From: Paracoccaceae bacterium
Lineage (GTDB): Bacteria; Pseudomonadota; Alphaproteobacteria; Rhodobacterales; Rhodobacteraceae
Assembly: GCA_007123625.1 (NCBI GenBank)
Contig: SKKS01000206.1
Location: forward strand, 1 to 7,076
Length of the DNA stretch: 7,076 bases
Direction of reading: 5' to 3'
The position numbers and the translations under genes were made by a program. Below the pieces are notes generated by a model, which had not been told where the DNA came from, did not search any database, and was given only the letters and a program-made list of their open reading frames with translations. Numbering within the stretch: the first letter of the stretch is position 1; every line of letters begins with the position of its first letter. Below, piece after piece: positions 4,700-7,076 of the stretch.

Positions 4700-5809
4700 A
4701 TGCGCTTCATTCCTGTCCTGACCGCGCTGTCGATCATGGCGCTGCTCTACCTTTTTGTCATGGAACGTGACGCGCTGATAGCCTTTGCCTCGGGCGGGGA
4801 AGTGCCGGTTGTGGCCGCCGACCCCGAAGACGATGCGGCGGCGACCCGACGCCCGGTGCGCGTGGTGGTGCAGCATTCGGAGCGCGCGCCTGTGGAAACC
4901 GCAGTTGTCCTTCGTGGCCGGACCGAGGCTGCGCGCCGGGTCGAGGTGCGCGCCGAAACCGCCGGGCTGGTGGTATCTGAGCCGCTGCGTCGCGGGGCGG
5001 ATATCGCCGCCGGGGATGCGCTGTGCGAGCTGTCGTCGGGAACGCGCGCGGCAGCGCTGGCCGAAGCCCGCGCGCGGCTGGCCGAAGCCGAGATCAACCT
5101 GAACGCTGCCGACCGGCTGTCCGAAGGCGGATTTGCCAGCCAGTCGCGCCTGGCCGCTGCCCAGGCGGCGCAACAAGCGGCGCAGGCGGCGGTCGATGCG
5201 GCGGTCGAGGAAATGGCGCGGCTGGTTATGCACGCGCCTTTCGACGGCATTCTGGAAACCGACACCGCCGAACTGGGCACGCTGCTGCAACCCGGTGCCT
5301 TGTGCGCGACGCTCATCAAGCTTGATCCGATCCGGCTGGTGGGCTTCGTCTCCGAGGCACAGGTGGACCGGCTTGAAACCGGCGCGATGGCCGGGGGGCG
5401 GCTTGCTTCGGGGCGCGAGGTGACGGGGCGCGTCGATTTCGTGGCCCGCGCGGCCGATGCCTCCACCCGCACCTTCCGGGTCGAGGTGGTCGTGGACAAT
5501 CCCGACAACGCCATCCGCGAGGGCCAGAGCGCCGAGATGATGATCCGCGCCGCCACGCAGGAAGGCCATCTGCTGCCCGGATCGGCGCTGACACTGAACG
5601 ATGACGGCGCGCTGGGGATTCGCGCCGTGGACGAAGACGACCGCGTGATATTCAAGCCCGTCACGGTCTTGCGCGACACGGCGGACGGCATGTGGCTTGA
5701 CGGGTTGCCGGAAACGGTCAACGCCATTGTGGTGGGACAGGAATTCGTACGCGAGGGTGTGCAGGTCCACGTCACATGGCGCGGCGATGCGCCGGAGGGT
5801 CGCGAATGA
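4700..5809 (+). CDS. RND efflux periplasmic adaptor (membrane fusion protein)
   Basis: 369-residue periplasmic adaptor that would link an RND pump to a TolC-like outer-membrane channel. An N-terminal hydrophobic segment (about 3-20) serves as an uncleaved anchor or signal; there is no lipobox Cys, so it is not an AcrA-style lipoprotein. The first lipoyl half-motif is at about 74-112 (VRAETAGLV, then GADIAAGDALCEL). An alpha-hairpin (about 115-176) carries at its tip an R-L-x4-F-A-S-Q-S-x-L pattern (139-151) like the TolC-contacting motif of such adaptors. The second lipoyl half begins MHAPFDGIL (177-185). A beta-barrel part (about 210-285) ends in IREGQSAEMMI, and a membrane-proximal domain follows. 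The ATG at 4700 has GAGG 9 bases upstream (4687-4690). The in-frame ATG at 4622 would add a hydrophilic leader before the hydrophobic anchor and lies just after the operator. The stop overlaps the next start by ATGA, showing translational coupling. Confidence 0.93.
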   Translation: MRFIPVLTALSIMALLYLFVMERDALIAFASGGEVPVVAADPEDDAAATRRPVRVVVQHSERAPVETAVVLRGRTEAARRVEVRAETAGLVVSEPLRRGADIAAGDALCELSSGTRAAALAEARARLAEAEINLNAADRLSEGGFASQSRLAAAQAAQQAAQAAVDAAVEEMARLVMHAPFDGILETDTAELGTLLQPGALCATLIKLDPIRLVGFVSEAQVDRLETGAMAGGRLASGREVTGRVDFVARAADASTRTFRVEVVVDNPDNAIREGQSAEMMIRAATQEGHLLPGSALTLNDDGALGIRAVDEDDRVIFKPVTVLRDTADGMWLDGLPETVNAIVVGQEFVREGVQVHVTWRGDAPEGRE

Positions 5810-7076
5810 AGGGTATCGTCGATTGGGCCGGCGCGCATACGCGCATGGTCCTGGCGCTGGTCGTTATGACCCTTGGCGCAGGGATTCTTGCGTACACCGG
5901 CCTGCCCAAGGAGGGTGAGCCAGACATCGAAGTGCCCGCGGTGATCATTACGGTGCCATTCCCCGGCATTTCCGCTGTGGACGGCGAAACACTGCTGGTC
6001 CGGCCGATGGAAAGCGAGTTGTCCGATCTCGATGACCTCAAGACCATCACCGCCTTTTCGGCGGAAGGTTTTGCCGGGATGGTGCTGGAGTTCGAGTTCG
6101 GCTGGGACAAGACCGCCACCCTGGCCGATGTGCGCGACGCCATGAACCGCGCCGAATCGAGCTTTCCCTCGGGCGCCGACAACTACAGCATTGCGGAATT
6201 CAACTTCTCGCAGTTTCCGATCATCATTGTCGCGGTGTCGGGCGATGTGCCCGAACGCGCCTTGTTGCGCGCCGCCGAGGACCTGAAAAGTGCGATCGAG
6301 GATATCGATGCGGTGCTCGAGGTCAACATCGCCGGGTCGCGCGACGAGATGGTCGAGGTCAACATCGATCCGTTGCGGCTGGAAGCCTATAACGTCACCG
6401 CCGACGAATTGGTGCGTGTCATCACCCGTAACAACCAGCTTGTGGCGGCGGGCGACATCACGTCCAGCGTGGGCAGCTTCGGGGTCACGGTGCCGTCGAC
6501 CTTTGGCGGGGTCGAGGATGTGTATGCGCTGCCGGTCAAGGTCAACGGCGACAGTGTGGTGCGGCTGGGCGATCTGGCCGAGATCCGCCTGACCTATGAA
6601 GACCGCACCGGCACGGCGCGGTTCAATGGCGAAACCAACATCGCGCTGCAGGTGGTCAAGCGCAAGGGCTACAACGTCATCGACACTGCCGCCGATATCC
6701 GCTCCGTGGTCGCGGCCACGCACGCCGCCTGGCCGGATGAGCTGCGCGACGGCATCCGCGCGACGCCCGCGCTGGATCGTTCGTACCAGGTGGGCGAGAT
6801 GGTGTCGCAGCTGGAAACCTCGGTCATGACCGCCATCGCGCTGGTGATGATCGTTGTGCTGGCGGCATTGGGGTTGCGTTCGGCCATTCTGGTGGGGTTG
6901 GCGATTCCGACCTCGTTCATGCTGTGCTTCATCCTGCTGGGCGTGATGGGTGTGGCGATTTCGAATATCGTCATGTTCGGGCTGATCCTTGCGGTCGGGA
7001 TTCTGGTCGATGGCGCGGTGGTGGTCACCGAATACGCCGACAAGCGGCTGGCCGAAGGCGACGGGCCCATGAAGGC
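5806..7076 (+). CDS. RND-family efflux transporter, N-terminal part
   Basis: First 423 residues of an RND (HAE-1/AcrB-type) proton-driven exporter, open to the window edge; family members are about 1,000-1,050 residues. TM1 is at about 13-32, followed by GEPDIEVPAVIITVPFPG (37-54), the usual start of the first periplasmic porter loop. The loop ends before TM2 (about 341-357), followed by LRSAILVGLAIPTSF, TM3 (about 360-380) and TM4 (about 386-409). TM4 reads GILVDGAVVVTEYADKR: Asp402 matches the first proton-relay Asp of AcrB (D407), while the second (D408) is Gly403. GGAGGG lies 6 bases before the ATG (5794-5799), and the start overlaps the adaptor stop. It acts in the inner membrane with the upstream adaptor. 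Substrate cannot be told. The second half, with the TM10 Lys and TM11 partner residues, is missing from the window. Confidence 0.95.
   Translation, partial: MKGIVDWAGAHTRMVLALVVMTLGAGILAYTGLPKEGEPDIEVPAVIITVPFPGISAVDGETLLVRPMESELSDLDDLKTITAFSAEGFAGMVLEFEFGWDKTATLADVRDAMNRAESSFPSGADNYSIAEFNFSQFPIIIVAVSGDVPERALLRAAEDLKSAIEDIDAVLEVNIAGSRDEMVEVNIDPLRLEAYNVTADELVRVITRNNQLVAAGDITSSVGSFGVTVPSTFGGVEDVYALPVKVNGDSVVRLGDLAEIRLTYEDRTGTARFNGETNIALQVVKRKGYNVIDTAADIRSVVAATHAAWPDELRDGIRATPALDRSYQVGEMVSQLETSVMTAIALVMIVVLAALGLRSAILVGLAIPTSFMLCFILLGVMGVAISNIVMFGLILAVGILVDGAVVVTEYADKRLAEGDGPMK

Noticed and set aside
4747..6723. 658-residue open frame on the minus strand across the efflux genes
   Set aside because: It is antisense to the adaptor and the RND gene, low-complexity and without motifs. 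It is a shadow of the GC-rich codons.

Overview
The window is GC-rich DNA (by eye about 65% GC, with strong G/C bias at third codon positions). It looks like an alphaproteobacterial chromosome, most likely from the Rhodobacteraceae/Roseobacteraceae group. I base this on codon use, the style of the Der, BamB and RND proteins, and intergenic G-run/C-run palindromes beginning CAAATA, which I recall as common between genes in that group. I could not run a search to confirm the taxon.

Left part (1-4340), all on the minus strand. Read in transcription order it holds a membrane-anchored YfgM-like TPR protein (4340-3690), a BamB-type lipoprotein beta-propeller (3460-2150) and the tandem GTPase Der/EngA (1806-355). 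This is the order yfgM-bamB-der of the enterobacterial cluster. The first two products serve envelope protein export and outer-membrane beta-barrel assembly; Der serves 50S ribosome assembly. Here the genes are not tightly packed. Gaps of 229 and 343 bases separate them and carry inverted repeats. Each gene has a promoter candidate of its own; the one before der is the best and the one before bamB is weak. Two copies of a palindromic repeat (149-184 and 2051-2100) lie downstream of der and of bamB in the same orientation.

Middle (4341-4699) is a divergent intergenic region. It has a promoter candidate facing left for the TPR gene, a very GC-rich alternating purine-pyrimidine inverted repeat (4469-4502), and a promoter facing right that overlaps a near-perfect 18-bp palindrome (4599-4616) of the kind bound by TetR-family repressors.

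Right part (4700-7076), on the plus strand, is an RND-type efflux operon: a periplasmic adaptor (membrane fusion protein, 4700-5809) overlapping by ATGA an RND inner-membrane pump that runs off the right edge. The TetR-type regulator and any TolC-like outer-membrane channel are not in the window.

I see no CRISPR array, transposase, phage gene, toxin-antitoxin pair or clearly new multigene system. The observations most worth a second look are a pair of mutually exclusive RNA folds in the bamB leader (3534-3585), the Asp-Gly in place of Asp-Asp in TM4 of the RND pump, and the orphan operator.
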